A stretch of 64,000 nt of DNA from a gamma proteobacterium HTCC5015 (GCA_000155715.1 DS990598.1:115456-179455), one strand, 5' to 3'. Shown: positions 16,321-25,838, numbered from the stretch's first letter. Notes: a model not told the origin generated them from the letters alone. A program made the numbers and translations.

Positions 16321-16393
16321 GTCATCGAGAGGAGGCGAAGCCGACGCGGCGATCTGCCAAACCGTTCCCGCAGATTGCGTTGCTCGCAATGAC
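16321..16393. repeat. GTCATTGCGAG-type dispersed inverted repeat
   Basis: Begins GTCATCGAGAGGAGGCGAAG and ends TGCTCGCAATGAC, so its ends are imperfect inverted copies. The centre holds CGACGCGGCGATCTG facing CAGATTGCG. It is related to the element at 29889-29943. Such GTCATTGCGAGGAGCGAAGC sequences are common intergenic repeats in many proteobacteria. It lies in a 232-bp gap between convergent genes. Confidence 0.7.
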
Positions 16394-16487
16394 CGCCCCC
16401 GCAGGAGCCTGCCTGCAGGCGAATACATACCGAGGCAGCCCCTTGTTCGCGGGCAGGCCCTATCCTCCCCAGAGTGACAGCCCCAAG

Positions 16488-16520
16488 TTCTCTGTGCGCT
16501 CTGTGTCCTCTGTGGCTAAC
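16488..16520. repeat. CTCTGTG-rich dispersed repeat, copy 1
   Basis: TCTCTGTGCGCTCTGTGTCC followed by TCTGTGGCTAAC. Further copies lie at 17085-17115 (inverted), 17324-17352 and 60617-60646. This copy supplies the stop codon of the minus-strand gene ending at 16516. Known as a frequent gene-end repeat in gammaproteobacteria; function unknown. Confidence 0.75.
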
Positions 16521-17067
16521 CCTGCATCCGCTCAAGTTCGTCCAGGATGGCTATGACCAGACTGGCGGTGCGCTCGTCCAAGGTTTGAGTGAGGCTGTCG
16601 GCGTGGCGCTCGCCATTGAGCAAACGGCGAAGCACTTGCGCAAAATTTTGCAGTTCGGGCACTTCGGAGTCCTGCATTTCTTTGTCCATGCTGGCAAGTA
16701 CTTGCAGCGCGTTTTCCTCGCCCTGTGCCGCTTCTTGGATGATGCCCGCCAAACCGCCGGGGGCGAGCATGGGATTCAGGTTTTGTTTGGGGTCGGGTAG
16801 AAAGCTGGGGTCTTCGATGGCCGCTAACATGGCGCGGACGATGGCCTCATCTTCGACATCCATGGGGGGCAGGGCATCAAAGTCGCGCTCGCCGTCAAGC
16901 AATTGGTAGACGGCGCGGCACAAATTGCCCCAGCCATTTTGCTCGGCCACTTTTAAATCCTCGCGCAAACGCGCCGCCAGAGACTCGTCGCCACATGCCT
17001 CCACTACCTCGACAATTAAAGAGGCGTGTTCCTGAATTAACTGATCTTGAATAGTGCTGTTCGTCAT
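16516..17067 (-). CDS. Hypothetical protein, acidic and helical
   Basis: A 183-residue soluble, acidic, helix-rich protein without signal peptide or membrane segment; I do not recognise the family. It looks internally repetitive: VYQLLDGERDFDALPPMDVEDEAIV (about 53-77) resembles LRRLLNGERHADSLTQTLDERTASL (about 147-171), both of the form LLxGER-x-x-x-L followed by a helix. That suggests two copies of one helical module. The gene lies between inverted copies of the CTCTGTG repeat, and its TAG stop falls inside one of them. It is upstream of nothing on its own strand, so probably monocistronic. Confidence 0.7.
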   Translation of the reverse strand: MTNSTIQDQLIQEHASLIVEVVEACGDESLAARLREDLKVAEQNGWGNLCRAVYQLLDGERDFDALPPMDVEDEAIVRAMLAAIEDPSFLPDPKQNLNPMLAPGGLAGIIQEAAQGEENALQVLASMDKEMQDSEVPELQNFAQVLRRLLNGERHADSLTQTLDERTASLVIAILDELERMQG

Positions 17068-17084
17068 GGGTTTGCCTTGTCAGT

Positions 17085-17115
17085 GTTAGCCACAGAGAGC
17101 ACAGAGTACACAGAG
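17085..17115. repeat. CTCTGTG-rich dispersed repeat, copy 2 (inverted)
   Basis: GTTAGCCACAGAGAGCACAG followed by AGTACACAGAG: the reverse complement of the copy at 16488-16520. The two copies bracket the hypothetical gene at 16516-17067. Confidence 0.72.
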
Positions 17116-17239
17116 TTTTTCGAGGTGACGCATGCTGTAGGGTGAATGTGGCGCAGCTATTTTCCGTCGTGGCCCTGTTTACACAGGGGCAGTATCGTCA
17201 AAGCGACATCTGGCCTCGAAGAACCTTGGCTATGTTGAT

Positions 17240-17266
17240 GGCGGAAGCGGTTTCACCGCGTCCGCC
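17240..17266. repeat. GC-rich intergenic hairpin
   Basis: Nested inverted repeat GGCGGA-A-GCGGT-TTC-ACCGC-G-TCCGCC. It resembles a dispersed GGCGGACGCGGTGAAACCGC-type repeat of Pseudomonas relatives. There is no T-run. It lies in the 290-bp gap between the hypothetical gene and the 3' end of valS; apart from the repeats I see nothing coding there. Confidence 0.6.
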
Positions 17267-17323
17267 CTACGGTACCGGAGATGCCAGATACGCCTTGCGG
17301 GCTTTCCGGCATGACGCCCACAA

Positions 17324-17352
17324 ATCTCAGTGCACTTTGTGACCTCTGTGGC
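17324..17352. repeat. CTCTGTG-rich dispersed repeat, copy 3
   Basis: A degenerate copy (CTCAGTGCACTTTGTGACCT then CTGTGGCT) immediately after the valS stop codon. Confidence 0.6.
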
Positions 17353-17357
17353 TGGTT

Positions 17358-20198
17358 TTACAACGCCGCGATTTTGTCGCGTTGCTGTTTCAGTTTTTCC
17401 AGTTGGTTGTCGATATCGCCCAGCTTATCTCGCTCTTTTTGTACGACGGCCTCGGGGGCTTTGTCGACAAAATTGCTGTTCGATAGTTTGCCAGTGGTTT
17501 GCTGTTGCTGTTTTTCTAGCTTTTGCAGCTCTTTGTCGAGTCGCGCGAGCTCGGCATCTTTATCGATCAGGCCAGCCAGCGGAATCAATAGCTCCATATC
17601 GCCAATTAAAGCCGTGGCCGCTTCGGGGGCATCGCCCTCTAGCGCATCCAGTGATTCGAGGCGCGCGATTTGACTCAGCAGTGCGCGGTTGTTGTCTGCA
17701 CGCGCTCGATCGCTATCGCTACCGCCTTGATACAGCACCGGCAATGGCTTGCCGGGAGCGATGTCCATCTCTGCGCGAATGCGGCGAATGCCGAGAATAA
17801 AGTCCTGTACCCAAGCCAGCTCTTCCAGTGCATCGTTGTCAATGCGTTGGGTGTCGGCCTCGGGGTAGGGTTGCACCATGATGGAGTCGCCGTTGACACC
17901 GGCTAGTGGAGCCACTTGCTGCCAAATTTCTTCGGTAATAAATGGCATGGTGGGATGGGCGAGACGCAGCAGAGCTTCAAGCACACGAACCAGCGTGCGG
18001 CGCGTACCGCGCTGTTGTTCGGCACTGGCTTGATCGTTGTTGAGCACGGGTTTGGCCAGCTCGATATACCAGTCGCAGTAGTCGTGCCAAGTAAATTCGT
18101 AGATTTCTTTAGACGCCAGATCAAATCGGTACGTCTCCATATGGCGGCTAACTTCCGCTTCGACCTGTTGCAGGCGCGATACAATCCAGCGGTCCGCCAA
18201 AGAGAGCTCGACTGCGGCGTTGTCATCCGCGCCCGTGTCTTGATCTTGGGTGTTCATCAAAACAAAGCGGCTGGCGTTCCACAGTTTGTTACAAAAATTT
18301 CGATAGCCTTCCATGCGACTTAAATCGAATTTAATGTCGCGACCCGTGGACGCCAACGAGGCCAGGGTAAAGCGCAGTGCGTCGGTGCCAAAAGCGGGAA
18401 TGCCATTGGGAAAAGATTTGCGGGTGGCGGCTTCGATCTTTTTCGCCATCTGCGGTTGCATTAGACCCTGGGTGCGCTTTTCCACCAAAGCGTCGAGGTC
18501 GATCCCGTCAATCAGATCCAGAGGGTCGAGTACGTTGCCCTTGGATTTAGACATTTTGTCGCCGTTTTCGTCGCGCACGAGACCGGTGATGTAGACATCT
18601 TTAAACGGTACTTCGCCGTCCATAAAGTGCAGCCCCATCATCATCATACGGGCAACCCAGAAGAAGATAATGTCAAAGCCCGTTACCAGTACGCTAGTCG
18701 GGTACCACTTCTCCAGTGCGGCGGTCTGATCGGGCCAGCCTAGGGTGCTAAAGGGCCACAGCGCGGAGGAGAACCAGGTGTCGAGTACATCGTCATCTTG
18801 CTGGAGCGCGATGTCGTCACTGAGACCGTGTTCGCGGCGAACCTCGGCCTCGCTGTGGCCAACGTAGACGCCGCCTTGCTCGTCGTACCAGGCGGGAATG
18901 CGGTGTCCCCACCACAGCTGGCGAGAAATGCACCAATCCTGAATGTCGCGCATCCAAGAGAAGAACATGTTTTGGTATTGCTCGGGGACAAAGCGAATGC
19001 GACCCGATTCCACCGCCTCAATGGCGGGTTTGGCCAGCGGTTCAGCGCGCACAAACCACTGATCGGTGAGCAACGGTTCAATCACGACGCCAGAGCGGTC
19101 GCCGTAGGGCGCCTTCAGGGCGTGGTCGTCGATGCCTTCCAACAGGTCGGCGGCGTCGAAGTCGGCGACAATTTTGTCGCGAGCGGCAAAGCGGTCGAGC
19201 CCCGCATACCCCGCGGGCATTGAGGTGTCGATGGTGTCGAGCACGTGGCCCGAAAAGTCGAAGGCCTGTGCCTGTTCGAGCAGGGCGGCATCGATATCGA
19301 GAATATTGATGAGCGGCAAGTCGTGGCGCTTGCCGACTTCGTAGTCGTTAAAGTCGTGAGCGGGGGTGATTTTGACGCAGCCCGTGCCGAATTCGCGATC
19401 CACATAGTCGTCGGCGACAATGGGAATGCGGCGACCGACGAGAGGCAGATCGACAAAGCCGCCAATCAGATTTTGGTAGCGCTCGTCCTCGGGGTGAACG
19501 GCAACGGCGGTGTCGCCCAGCATGGTTTCGGGACGCGTGGTGGCGACGACGATGTAGCGCTTGCCCTCGGCCGTTGTAGCACCGTCGGCCAGCGGGTAGC
19601 GGAATTGCCACAGCTTGCCTTTTTCATCCTTGTTTTCGACTTCTAAATCAGAGATGGCGGTATGCAGTTTGGGGTCCCAATTGACGAGGCGCTTGCCGCG
19701 GTAGAGCAGGCCCTCTTTGTACAACCGCACAAAGGTGTCGCTGACGGCTTTGGAGAGGCCGTCGTCCATGGTAAAGCGCTCGCGTTGCCAGTCGGGGCTC
19801 GTTCCCATGCGGCGCATTTGGCGCGTAATAGTGCCGCCCGACTGTTCTTTCCACTCCCAGACCTTTTCCAAAAAGGGCGCGCGGCCTAAATCGTGACGAT
19901 TCTGGCCCTCGGCGGCCAGTTGGCGCTCCACCACCATTTGCGTGGCGATGCCGGCGTGATCGGTGCCGGGCTGCCAAAGCGTGTTGTGGCCCTTCATGCG
20001 GTAGTAACGGGTCAGGGCGTCCATAATGGTTTGCTGGAAGGCGTGGCCCATGTGCAGTGTGCCCGTCACATTGGGCGGTGGCAGCATGATGCAATAGGGG
20101 TCGCCAGCGGCGTCGGCGTCGGTGTGAAAATAACCGCTCTGTTCCCATTGCTCGTACCAGCGTTTTTCGATGGCGTCGGGGGCGTAGGTTTTATCCAT
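17358..20198 (-). CDS. valS: Valyl-tRNA synthetase
   Basis: A 946-residue class I aminoacyl-tRNA synthetase charging tRNA-Val, with editing of threonine. Seen: HIGH-type motif in [14 protein letters not shown] (about 42-55), CP1 editing domain with [23 protein letters not shown] in [13 protein letters not shown] (about 550), anticodon-binding domain, and the C-terminal coiled coil ([25 protein letters not shown] split over the last 60 residues). The start [18 protein letters not shown] fits family N-termini; an upstream frame to 20264 adds an unlikely 22-residue extension. P. aeruginosa ValS is about 950 residues. Confidence 0.98.
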   Translation of the reverse strand: MDKTYAPDAIEKRWYEQWEQSGYFHTDADAAGDPYCIMLPPPNVTGTLHMGHAFQQTIMDALTRYYRMKGHNTLWQPGTDHAGIATQMVVERQLAAEGQNRHDLGRAPFLEKVWEWKEQSGGTITRQMRRMGTSPDWQRERFTMDDGLSKAVSDTFVRLYKEGLLYRGKRLVNWDPKLHTAISDLEVENKDEKGKLWQFRYPLADGATTAEGKRYIVVATTRPETMLGDTAVAVHPEDERYQNLIGGFVDLPLVGRRIPIVADDYVDREFGTGCVKITPAHDFNDYEVGKRHDLPLINILDIDAALLEQAQAFDFSGHVLDTIDTSMPAGYAGLDRFAARDKIVADFDAADLLEGIDDHALKAPYGDRSGVVIEPLLTDQWFVRAEPLAKPAIEAVESGRIRFVPEQYQNMFFSWMRDIQDWCISRQLWWGHRIPAWYDEQGGVYVGHSEAEVRREHGLSDDIALQQDDDVLDTWFSSALWPFSTLGWPDQTAALEKWYPTSVLVTGFDIIFFWVARMMMMGLHFMDGEVPFKDVYITGLVRDENGDKMSKSKGNVLDPLDLIDGIDLDALVEKRTQGLMQPQMAKKIEAATRKSFPNGIPAFGTDALRFTLASLASTGRDIKFDLSRMEGYRNFCNKLWNASRFVLMNTQDQDTGADDNAAVELSLADRWIVSRLQQVEAEVSRHMETYRFDLASKEIYEFTWHDYCDWYIELAKPVLNNDQASAEQQRGTRRTLVRVLEALLRLAHPTMPFITEEIWQQVAPLAGVNGDSIMVQPYPEADTQRIDNDALEELAWVQDFILGIRRIRAEMDIAPGKPLPVLYQGGSDSDRARADNNRALLSQIARLESLDALEGDAPEAATALIGDMELLIPLAGLIDKDAELARLDKELQKLEKQQQQTTGKLSNSNFVDKAPEAVVQKERDKLGDIDNQLEKLKQQRDKIAAL

Positions 20199-20235
20199 AC
20201 GGAAGGCACAGGCTTTAATGATTAAAAGGGGCGCA

Positions 20236-20241
20236 ATTATA
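20236..20241 (-). promoter_or_regulatory. Probable -10 element of valS
   Basis: On the minus strand this is TATAAT, 37 bp before the valS ATG. No convincing -35 is seen at 16-18 bp, so only the -10 is proposed. Confidence 0.4.
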
Positions 20242-20280
20242 GCGTTTCGGGGGCAATCTAGCACCCATGCTAATGCCCAT

Positions 20281-20305
20281 AAAAAAGGGGCGCTCTTGGC
20301 GCCCC
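20281..20305 (-). terminator. Intrinsic terminator of the lipoprotein gene
   Basis: Read on the minus strand: GGGGCGC / GCGCCCC stem with a 5-nt loop, then six T. It sits 13 bp after the lipoprotein stop and separates it from valS. Confidence 0.9.
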
Positions 20306-20318
20306 TCGGGTGGGTGGT

Positions 20319-21077
20319 TTATCGGGTCGATTGCAACTCAAAATAGGCTGCAAGGTTGTCGTTGTAAAGCAGGTAAATCAATGAGCCATCAACCAAGGAC
20401 ATATAGCCATCGTATGAACCGTCGGGCGCGTCGCAACCGCCACCGCCATTGAGCGTTACGGTAAAGCGATAGAGGTTGAGGCCGCTGTCCGGGATGGTAA
20501 TCGAGCCGGTCCCTTGGCAGGTACCGCCATCGTCAACATTAATGTTGCCGGAACTGTCAATATTGATTTCACCACTATCATAACTGCCGACAATCTGGTT
20601 GAAGGAGGCGCCAACATCGGAAGTCTGAGTATCGTAATTGAGATTATAGTCAGACAGCTTGGTGCCACTGTTGTCAAAAGATGAGCCTGAAAGCGTCTGG
20701 TTGGCGCTGCCGTAGTCGCCACTGACTGTGCCGGAGCCGTAACTTGCACCACTGGTGTCGTACTCGGTGCCAGAGCCGGTAAAGCTGCCGTCGTCGGCGA
20801 TGGTAATGTCACCAATAGTGATAGAACCCAGATTTTCACTTAAAAAGGCAACTGTGCCGCTGGGCGCGACGAAGCCCACAAGGGAGTCGGAGGTTTGTCC
20901 AACATCAGAGTTGGCCGTGTAATTGATGGTACCTGTATAAATGCCAGCGGCTTCTTGAGTGCTACTGCCGCTGCTTGAGTTGTTGCCCTCATTGTTGCCG
21001 TCATCGCTACCGCCGCCACCGCATGAGGCGATAAACAAAACGGTACTGGTGAGAAGCAGTGATCTTTTAAGATTCAT
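20319..21077 (-). CDS. Predicted lipoprotein, Ser/Gly/Asp-rich
   Basis: A 252-residue exported lipoprotein: signal peptide MNLKRSLLLTSTVLFIASC, with the lipobox Cys at residue 19 followed by GGGG and a Ser/Asn/Gly linker. The mature part is a beta-rich domain with repeated strand-turn units (GSITIGDITIADDGSFTGSG; SGEINIDSSGNINVDDGG) like a small beta-sandwich or barrel. Two Cys pairs near the end (GTCQG, GGGCDAP) could form a disulfide. No family recognised. ATG 21077 is preferred over an in-frame TTG at 21092 because GGGAG lies 8 bp upstream. Confidence 0.75.
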   Translation of the reverse strand: MNLKRSLLLTSTVLFIASCGGGGSDDGNNEGNNSSSGSSTQEAAGIYTGTINYTANSDVGQTSDSLVGFVAPSGTVAFLSENLGSITIGDITIADDGSFTGSGTEYDTSGASYGSGTVSGDYGSANQTLSGSSFDNSGTKLSDYNLNYDTQTSDVGASFNQIVGSYDSGEINIDSSGNINVDDGGTCQGTGSITIPDSGLNLYRFTVTLNGGGGCDAPDGSYDGYMSLVDGSLIYLLYNDNLAAYFELQSTR

Positions 21078-21360
21078 AATAATGTCTCCCAAGGTGTTCT
21101 AAGAGTTGTGTTACAAGCAATCGCTCAGAAAACACCGTGGGGCATTTGGTCGCAAATTTCAAACGTCCACCCATAGCCCACGCCAATCGTTTGGTGCAAC
21201 ACTCGCAAGCTCAGTGGGGGGATATGCCCGTGATTGGGGCTCGTTCCTCAATCTGGTGCGTCGATGCTGACTGTGGATGGAGGGTATGGTTGGTTACTGA
21301 TTCGCAAGGTTTTTTGATAAGTCATTGAAAATAAATAGAAATACAATTTCTTTTAGTGTT

Positions 21361-21377
21361 TTGGCACGGACTTTGTA
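21361..21377 (+). promoter_or_regulatory. Sigma54 (RpoN) promoter of the nitrate-uptake operon
   Basis: TTGGCACGGACTTTGTA matches the -24/-12 consensus TTGGCACG-N4-TTGCW at all fixed positions except C to T in the -12 element. Transcription would start near 21388, just before the leader hairpin. Sigma54 with NtrC is the usual control of nitrate-assimilation operons. TGGTGC half-sites upstream (about 21190 and 21255) might bind NtrC, but no clear dyad is seen. Confidence 0.75.
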
Positions 21378-21393
21378 TTGATTATTCCTGAAC

Positions 21394-21435
21394 GGCAGTG
21401 CAACGAGGCGCTACCCAATCCCTACAGCAAAGAGG
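21394..21435 (+). promoter_or_regulatory. ANTAR-type antitermination hairpins in the operon leader
   Basis: P1 (21394-21415) pairs AGTGC with GCGCT around the hexaloop AACGAG, which has A at position 1 and G at position 4, the ANTAR-target signature; two more G-C pairs extend the stem past one C/A mismatch. A weaker P2 (about 21420-21435) offers hexaloop ACAGCA, also A1/G4, with a bulged stem whose right arm enters the terminator stem. The NasT gene (22686) encodes an ANTAR protein expected to bind here. Structure is read from sequence; binding is inferred. Confidence 0.72.
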
Positions 21436-21463
21436 CTATGTCGATGGCGACATGGCCTTTTTT
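21433..21463 (+). terminator. Leader (attenuator) terminator of the nitrate-uptake operon
   Basis: AGGCTATGTCG / CGACATGGCCT forms an 11-bp stem (one G-T pair) with loop ATGG, then six T. It lies upstream of the first structural gene, so transcription must be antiterminated for expression. The left arm overlaps the right arm of P2, giving mutually exclusive structures. Confidence 0.85.
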
Positions 21464-21485
21464 GTTTTATTCAGGAGTCAATGCA

Positions 21486-22646
21486 ATGAATAAATTTGCA
21501 CTATTTATGGCCTCGTCTGCATTGCTGGCAGGAGTGCCTGCGGCCAATGCAGCGAGCGAGATTACACAGGCCTTAGAGGCCTCGGTACCCGTTTTAGATT
21601 TACGCGCGCGCTATGAAGTCAATGATGCCGATGATGCGGCCGATGCCGAAAAGGCGGAAGCTAGCACGCTGCGTACCCTCATAGGCCTTAAAAGCGGGCA
21701 GGCCTACGGCAGCTCGCTCTACTTGGAAATGGTCGATGTGTCCGCCCTGGATGCTGCGGATTATGGCCCGGGTACCGATGGCGTGGCCGATCCCGAGGGT
21801 AACGCTCTCAACCAAGCTTATGTGGAGCACCAGGTGGGCGATACCACACTGCGCTACGGACGCCAGCGCATTATTTACGACGGCGCTCGCTTTGTCGGCA
21901 ACGTTGGCTGGCGTCAAGACGAGCAAACCTACGATGGCGTGAGTCTAAAAGATACCACCTTTGATGGCGTGACTCTGCAGGCGGCGTATTTGAGTTCCAT
22001 TGATGGGATCAAGTTCAGCAAGGCCGACAGCGAGAGCATCCTCTTCAATGCCGCCTTTGACAGCGCGGGCCCTGGTCGTTTGGTGACATACGCCTACGCC
22101 CTCGATGATGGTAACGACAACACCAACGACACCCTAGGCGCGAGTTACAGCGGCAGTACGGCGGGCGAGACGGCCTTTCTCTACCACTTGGAGATGGCCT
22201 CACAGAGCGTGGAAAACGCAGCGGGAGGTGAGGCCGATGCGATTTATTCGCTGCTCGAGGCGGGCGTCAGGTTCCCGTCCGTCACGGCCAAGATGGGCCT
22301 AGAAGTGCTCGGCAGTGATGAGGGGCAATACGGCTTTCAGACGCCCCTAGCCACTAAACATAAATACAACGGTTGGGCCGACTCGTTTCTCGCCACGCCC
22401 GACGCCGGTCTGCACGATTTCTACGTATCTGTCGGTGGCAAAGTGGCCGACACCAAACTGATGGCTGTGTTTCACGATTTTACCGCCGACGAAGGCAGTG
22501 TGGATTACGGCTCAGAGCTGGATCTCTTGGCGCTCAAAAAATTGGGGCCGCATTACACAGTTGGCGCGAAATATGCTTCCTACAGCGCAGATACGGTTTC
22601 GGTCGATACCGACAAGTTCTGGCTCTGGGGTCAGGCCAGTTTTTAA
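21486..22646 (+). CDS. Alginate-export/porin-like outer-membrane beta-barrel
   Basis: A 386-residue exported protein: signal peptide MNKFALFMASSALLAGVPAA ending ANA, mature chain with barrel-like alternation, motif RYGRQRIIYDGARFVGNVGWRQDEQTYDG split near residues 120-150 that is typical of alginate-export-type (PF13372) porins, and C-terminal Phe (WGQASF). First gene after the NasT-controlled leader, so probably the outer-membrane pore for nitrate or nitrite supply (inference). ATG 21486 follows AGGAG; upstream in-frame starts lie in the terminator leader and are rejected. Confidence 0.85.
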   Translation: MNKFALFMASSALLAGVPAANAASEITQALEASVPVLDLRARYEVNDADDAADAEKAEASTLRTLIGLKSGQAYGSSLYLEMVDVSALDAADYGPGTDGVADPEGNALNQAYVEHQVGDTTLRYGRQRIIYDGARFVGNVGWRQDEQTYDGVSLKDTTFDGVTLQAAYLSSIDGIKFSKADSESILFNAAFDSAGPGRLVTYAYALDDGNDNTNDTLGASYSGSTAGETAFLYHLEMASQSVENAAGGEADAIYSLLEAGVRFPSVTAKMGLEVLGSDEGQYGFQTPLATKHKYNGWADSFLATPDAGLHDFYVSVGGKVADTKLMAVFHDFTADEGSVDYGSELDLLALKKLGPHYTVGAKYASYSADTVSVDTDKFWLWGQASF

Positions 22647-22685
22647 CGGCACAGGCTATCGAGCAGTCAATACAGAGGTGACACG

Positions 22686-23282
22686 ATGACATGGCTCAGA
22701 ACAGCAGTATTTAACGAACGTCCCGAATTGGACGAGGCCATTGCGGAAGGTTTGAATGATTCCGATTGCCGCATGATGGCCCGCTATTCGGACCTCGATA
22801 ACATGGCCGAACGCCTAGCCAAGTTAGATGCAGATGTGGCCATTATGGTGCTAAAGGCGCTGGACAGTGCGCGCGTCGAGCAGCTCAAGTCGGTGATTGC
22901 CGACAATGAGTTACCAGTGGCTCTTTTTGCCGACGATGCCGATCCCGGCATCATCGTCAAACTGGTCAAGGCCGATGTGGGGGCCTATGTCTACGACGGT
23001 TTCAGCCCTGAGCGCTTCCGAGCCGTTGTCGCCGTGGCCGTAGCGCGCTATGTCGAGATGCGAAAATTGCGGCAGACGGCCGACGATGCTACTCGCAAGC
23101 TTGAAGAGCGCAAGGCGGTGGAGCGGGCCAAGGGCTTGTTAATGAGCCATCACAAAATGAGTGAAGACGACGCCTATAAAACCCTGCGCCAGCTCGCCAT
23201 GAATCGCGGACAGCGCATTGTCGATACCGCTCACAACACCATCGACATGCTGGAGATGGTCGGTAAGGGCGCGAGTCGTTAG
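22686..23282 (+). CDS. nasT: NasT-type ANTAR response regulator (antiterminator)
   Basis: A 198-residue regulator. The N-terminal receiver-like domain (about 1-125) is atypical in its phosphorylation pocket. The C-terminal ANTAR domain has the expected pattern [19 protein letters not shown] followed by [18 protein letters not shown]. NasT binds A1/G4 hexaloop hairpins and prevents leader termination in nitrate-assimilation operons, normally held inactive by NasS. The matching leader is 1.2 kb upstream in the same operon, implying autoregulation. No NasS-like cytoplasmic partner gene is in the window. Confidence 0.9.
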   Translation: MTWLRTAVFNERPELDEAIAEGLNDSDCRMMARYSDLDNMAERLAKLDADVAIMVLKALDSARVEQLKSVIADNELPVALFADDADPGIIVKLVKADVGAYVYDGFSPERFRAVVAVAVARYVEMRKLRQTADDATRKLEERKAVERAKGLLMSHHKMSEDDAYKTLRQLAMNRGQRIVDTAHNTIDMLEMVGKGASR

Positions 23283-23413
23283 CCAGTGAAGATTCGACAC
23301 ACACCAAAGACAGCGGTGAGCCAACGATGGCACATCATCAACGACGCAGTTGCTACCCCAAACCATCAAACCCGGGCGATCCGTACCACGGCGCCTACAG
23401 GAGGGTACATACC

Positions 23414-24772
23414 ATGCAACTCAAAATGAAAAATGCAGTAAAAACTACCGTCGTCAGCGCGCTGCTGGTGGCGAGCGGCTTCGCCCACGCCCTGACCGAG
23501 GGCGTGGAAAAACGCGATCTCAAATTCGGTTTTATCAAGCTTACGGATATGGCGCCTCTGGCCATTGCCTACGAGAAGGGCTACTTCATGGACGAGGGTC
23601 TATTCGTCAGCCTAGAGGCACAGGCCAATTGGAAAGTGTTGCTCGATCGAGTGATCGATGGCGATCTGGACGGTGCTCACATGCTGGCGGGACAGCCACT
23701 GGGGGCGACGATTGGCTTTGGTACAAAGGCTGACATTATTACCGCATTCAGTATGGATTTGAACGGCAACGGCATTACGGTTTCCAACGATGTGTGGGAA
23801 CAGATGAAGCCCCATATTCCCCACGAGGACGGCAAGCCGATTCACCCCATCAGCGCTTCGGCTCTGAAACCGGTGGTAGAGTCCTATCGTGATGAGGGCG
23901 AGGCCTTCAAGATGGGGATGGTCTTCCCAGTGTCGACCCACAACTACGAGTTGCGCTATTGGTTGGCGGCCGGCGGCATCCACCCCGGTTACTACGCACC
24001 CCACAAGGGCGACACCTCCGGCCAGATCGACGCCGAGGCGCTGCTCTCGGTCACCCCGCCACCGCAAATGCCATCGACCATGGAAGCCGGCACGATCCAC
24101 GGCTACTGCGTGGGTGAGCCCTGGAACCAGCAGGCGGTGTTTATGGGCATTGGGGTGCCGGTGATTACCGATTACGAAATCTGGAAAAACAACCCGGAAA
24201 AGGTGTTTGGCGTTTCCAAAGGCTGGGCCGAGGAGTACCCCAATACGCACAAGGCGGTGGTCAAAGCCTTGATTCGCGCGGCCAAGTGGCTGGATGCCGA
24301 CAATAATGCCAATCGACCCGAGGCTGTCGAGATCCTCTCGCGTCCGGAGTATGTGGGTGCAGACTACGACGTGATCGCCAACTCCATGACGGGTACTTTC
24401 GAGTACGAGAAGGGCGATAAGCGCCCAGTGCCCGACTTCAATGTGTTTTTTCGCTACCACGCGACTTACCCCTACTACTCGGACGCCATCTGGTATCTGA
24501 CGCAAATGCGTCGTTGGGGCCAGATCCCCGAACACAAGCCGAATGACTGGTACATGAAAATGGCCAAGTCGGTTTACCGCCCAGACATCTACCGCGAGGC
24601 CGCCGAGGAGCTGATTGAGGAGGGTCACCTGAAACCGTCCGAATTACCGGAGACCGAGGGTTTCCGTCCTCCGCAAACCGAATTCATGGACGGCATTACC
24701 TACGACGGCCGCAAGCCCAACGACTACCTCGAATCGCTGAAAATCGGCCTCAAGGTCGGTGACAAGCTGTAG
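23414..24772 (+). CDS. Nitrate ABC transporter substrate-binding protein (NrtA-type)
   Basis: A 452-residue periplasmic binding protein for nitrate/nitrite uptake. The signal peptide ([14 protein letters not shown]) is followed by the NrtA/CmpA hallmark [20 protein letters not shown]. Later blocks include [25 protein letters not shown] and [12 protein letters not shown], matching ligand-pocket segments of the family. ATG 23414 has AGGAGGG upstream. Presence of a signal peptide argues for NrtA and against the cytoplasmic sensor NasS. The gene is noticeably GC-richer than the flanking core genome. Confidence 0.92.
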   Translation: MQLKMKNAVKTTVVSALLVASGFAHALTEGVEKRDLKFGFIKLTDMAPLAIAYEKGYFMDEGLFVSLEAQANWKVLLDRVIDGDLDGAHMLAGQPLGATIGFGTKADIITAFSMDLNGNGITVSNDVWEQMKPHIPHEDGKPIHPISASALKPVVESYRDEGEAFKMGMVFPVSTHNYELRYWLAAGGIHPGYYAPHKGDTSGQIDAEALLSVTPPPQMPSTMEAGTIHGYCVGEPWNQQAVFMGIGVPVITDYEIWKNNPEKVFGVSKGWAEEYPNTHKAVVKALIRAAKWLDADNNANRPEAVEILSRPEYVGADYDVIANSMTGTFEYEKGDKRPVPDFNVFFRYHATYPYYSDAIWYLTQMRRWGQIPEHKPNDWYMKMAKSVYRPDIYREAAEELIEEGHLKPSELPETEGFRPPQTEFMDGITYDGRKPNDYLESLKIGLKVGDKL

Positions 24773-24790
24773 GTACAGGAGATCATCCAC

Positions 24791-25813
24791 ATGGTGACCA
24801 AAGTAGCCAACAAACTGGAGATGACACCGGCGGCCTTTCTGGCACCGTTGCTGAGACTGATGGCTTGGGAGAATCCCAAACAGCAACTGTCGTCGATGTT
24901 TAACAGCGCTGGCCTGCCACTTATGGCCTTCCTGCTTTTTCTGGGCCTGTGGTCGGCGGCCGCATCCCGCATTGAAACGAGTCTGGGCAATGTGCCCGGA
25001 CCCGTTCAGGTGTGGGAGGAAGCGGGCAATCTCTGGAAGGAGCACCGGCGCGGTCGGGAGAAGGCCGAGGTGTTCTACCAAAGGCAGCGCGAGCTGAATG
25101 AACGCATACTGGCCAGTGACCCCGATGCCGAGGTTCGCATTCGCGACTACACCGGCCAGCCGACGTTTGTCGATCAGATTTTTACCAGCCTCTATACGGT
25201 ATTCACTGGCTTTTTGCTGGCGGCGTTGATCTCCATTCCGCTGGGGATACTCTGCGGCTTGAGTGAAAAGGTGAATTCGGCTCTGAACCCGTTGATACAG
25301 GTGTTCAAACCCGTATCGCCACTCGCCTGGCTGCCGATTGTGACCATGGTGGTCAGTGCGGTTTACGTCAGCGACGACCCCATGCTGGAGAAGTCCTTTC
25401 TCACCTCGGCGATTACGGTCACGCTCTGTTCCCTTTGGCCGGCGCTGATCAATACCACGGTGGGCGTTTCCTCGATTTCAGAGGATTTGATCAACGTCAG
25501 CCGCGTGCTGCGCCTGAAGTGGTACACCAAGATCTACAAGGTCGTACTGCCCGCCGCCATGCCCATGATGTTTACCGGATTGCGTCTGTCTCTGGGTGTG
25601 GGCTGGATGGTGCTGATCGCCGCCGAGATGCTGGCCCAGAACCCGGGTCTGGGCAAGTTTGTCTGGGACGAGTTCCAGAACGGCAGCTCCAGTTCCCTAG
25701 GTCGAATTATGGTCGCGGTCTTTACCATCGGTTTTATCGGTTTTCTGCTGGATCGCGTCATGTTGATCCTACAGCGCTTCTTTTCATACGACGACGGGGC
25801 CGCCATCCGCTGA
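24791..25813 (+). CDS. Nitrate ABC transporter permease (NrtB-type)
   Basis: A 340-residue inner-membrane permease of the NrtB/SsuC family. One helix near residues 40-58, a cytoplasmic or periplasmic charged insert (about 75-125), then five helices. The EAA-type loop KIYKVVLPAAMPMMFTGLRL (about 246-265) contacts the ATPase. Residues GVGWMVLIAAEMLA fit the family. Lies 18 bp after nrtA. Confidence 0.93.
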   Translation: MVTKVANKLEMTPAAFLAPLLRLMAWENPKQQLSSMFNSAGLPLMAFLLFLGLWSAAASRIETSLGNVPGPVQVWEEAGNLWKEHRRGREKAEVFYQRQRELNERILASDPDAEVRIRDYTGQPTFVDQIFTSLYTVFTGFLLAALISIPLGILCGLSEKVNSALNPLIQVFKPVSPLAWLPIVTMVVSAVYVSDDPMLEKSFLTSAITVTLCSLWPALINTTVGVSSISEDLINVSRVLRLKWYTKIYKVVLPAAMPMMFTGLRLSLGVGWMVLIAAEMLAQNPGLGKFVWDEFQNGSSSSLGRIMVAVFTIGFIGFLLDRVMLILQRFFSYDDGAAIR

Positions 25814-25838
25814 TGGTGCGCCCCTACGGGAGACGAAC

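Noticed and set aside
16321-17360. Possible CRISPR-like array from repeated CTCTGTG units
   Set aside because: Only single dispersed copies, in both orientations and without regular spacers.
23612-24628. Minus-strand 338-codon frame
   Set aside because: It lies wholly opposite nrtA, which is secured by family motifs and RBS; no motif of its own.
23414-24772. Calling this gene nasS
   Set aside because: It has a clear signal peptide, whereas NasS is cytoplasmic; NrtA fits better with the adjacent permease and ATPase.
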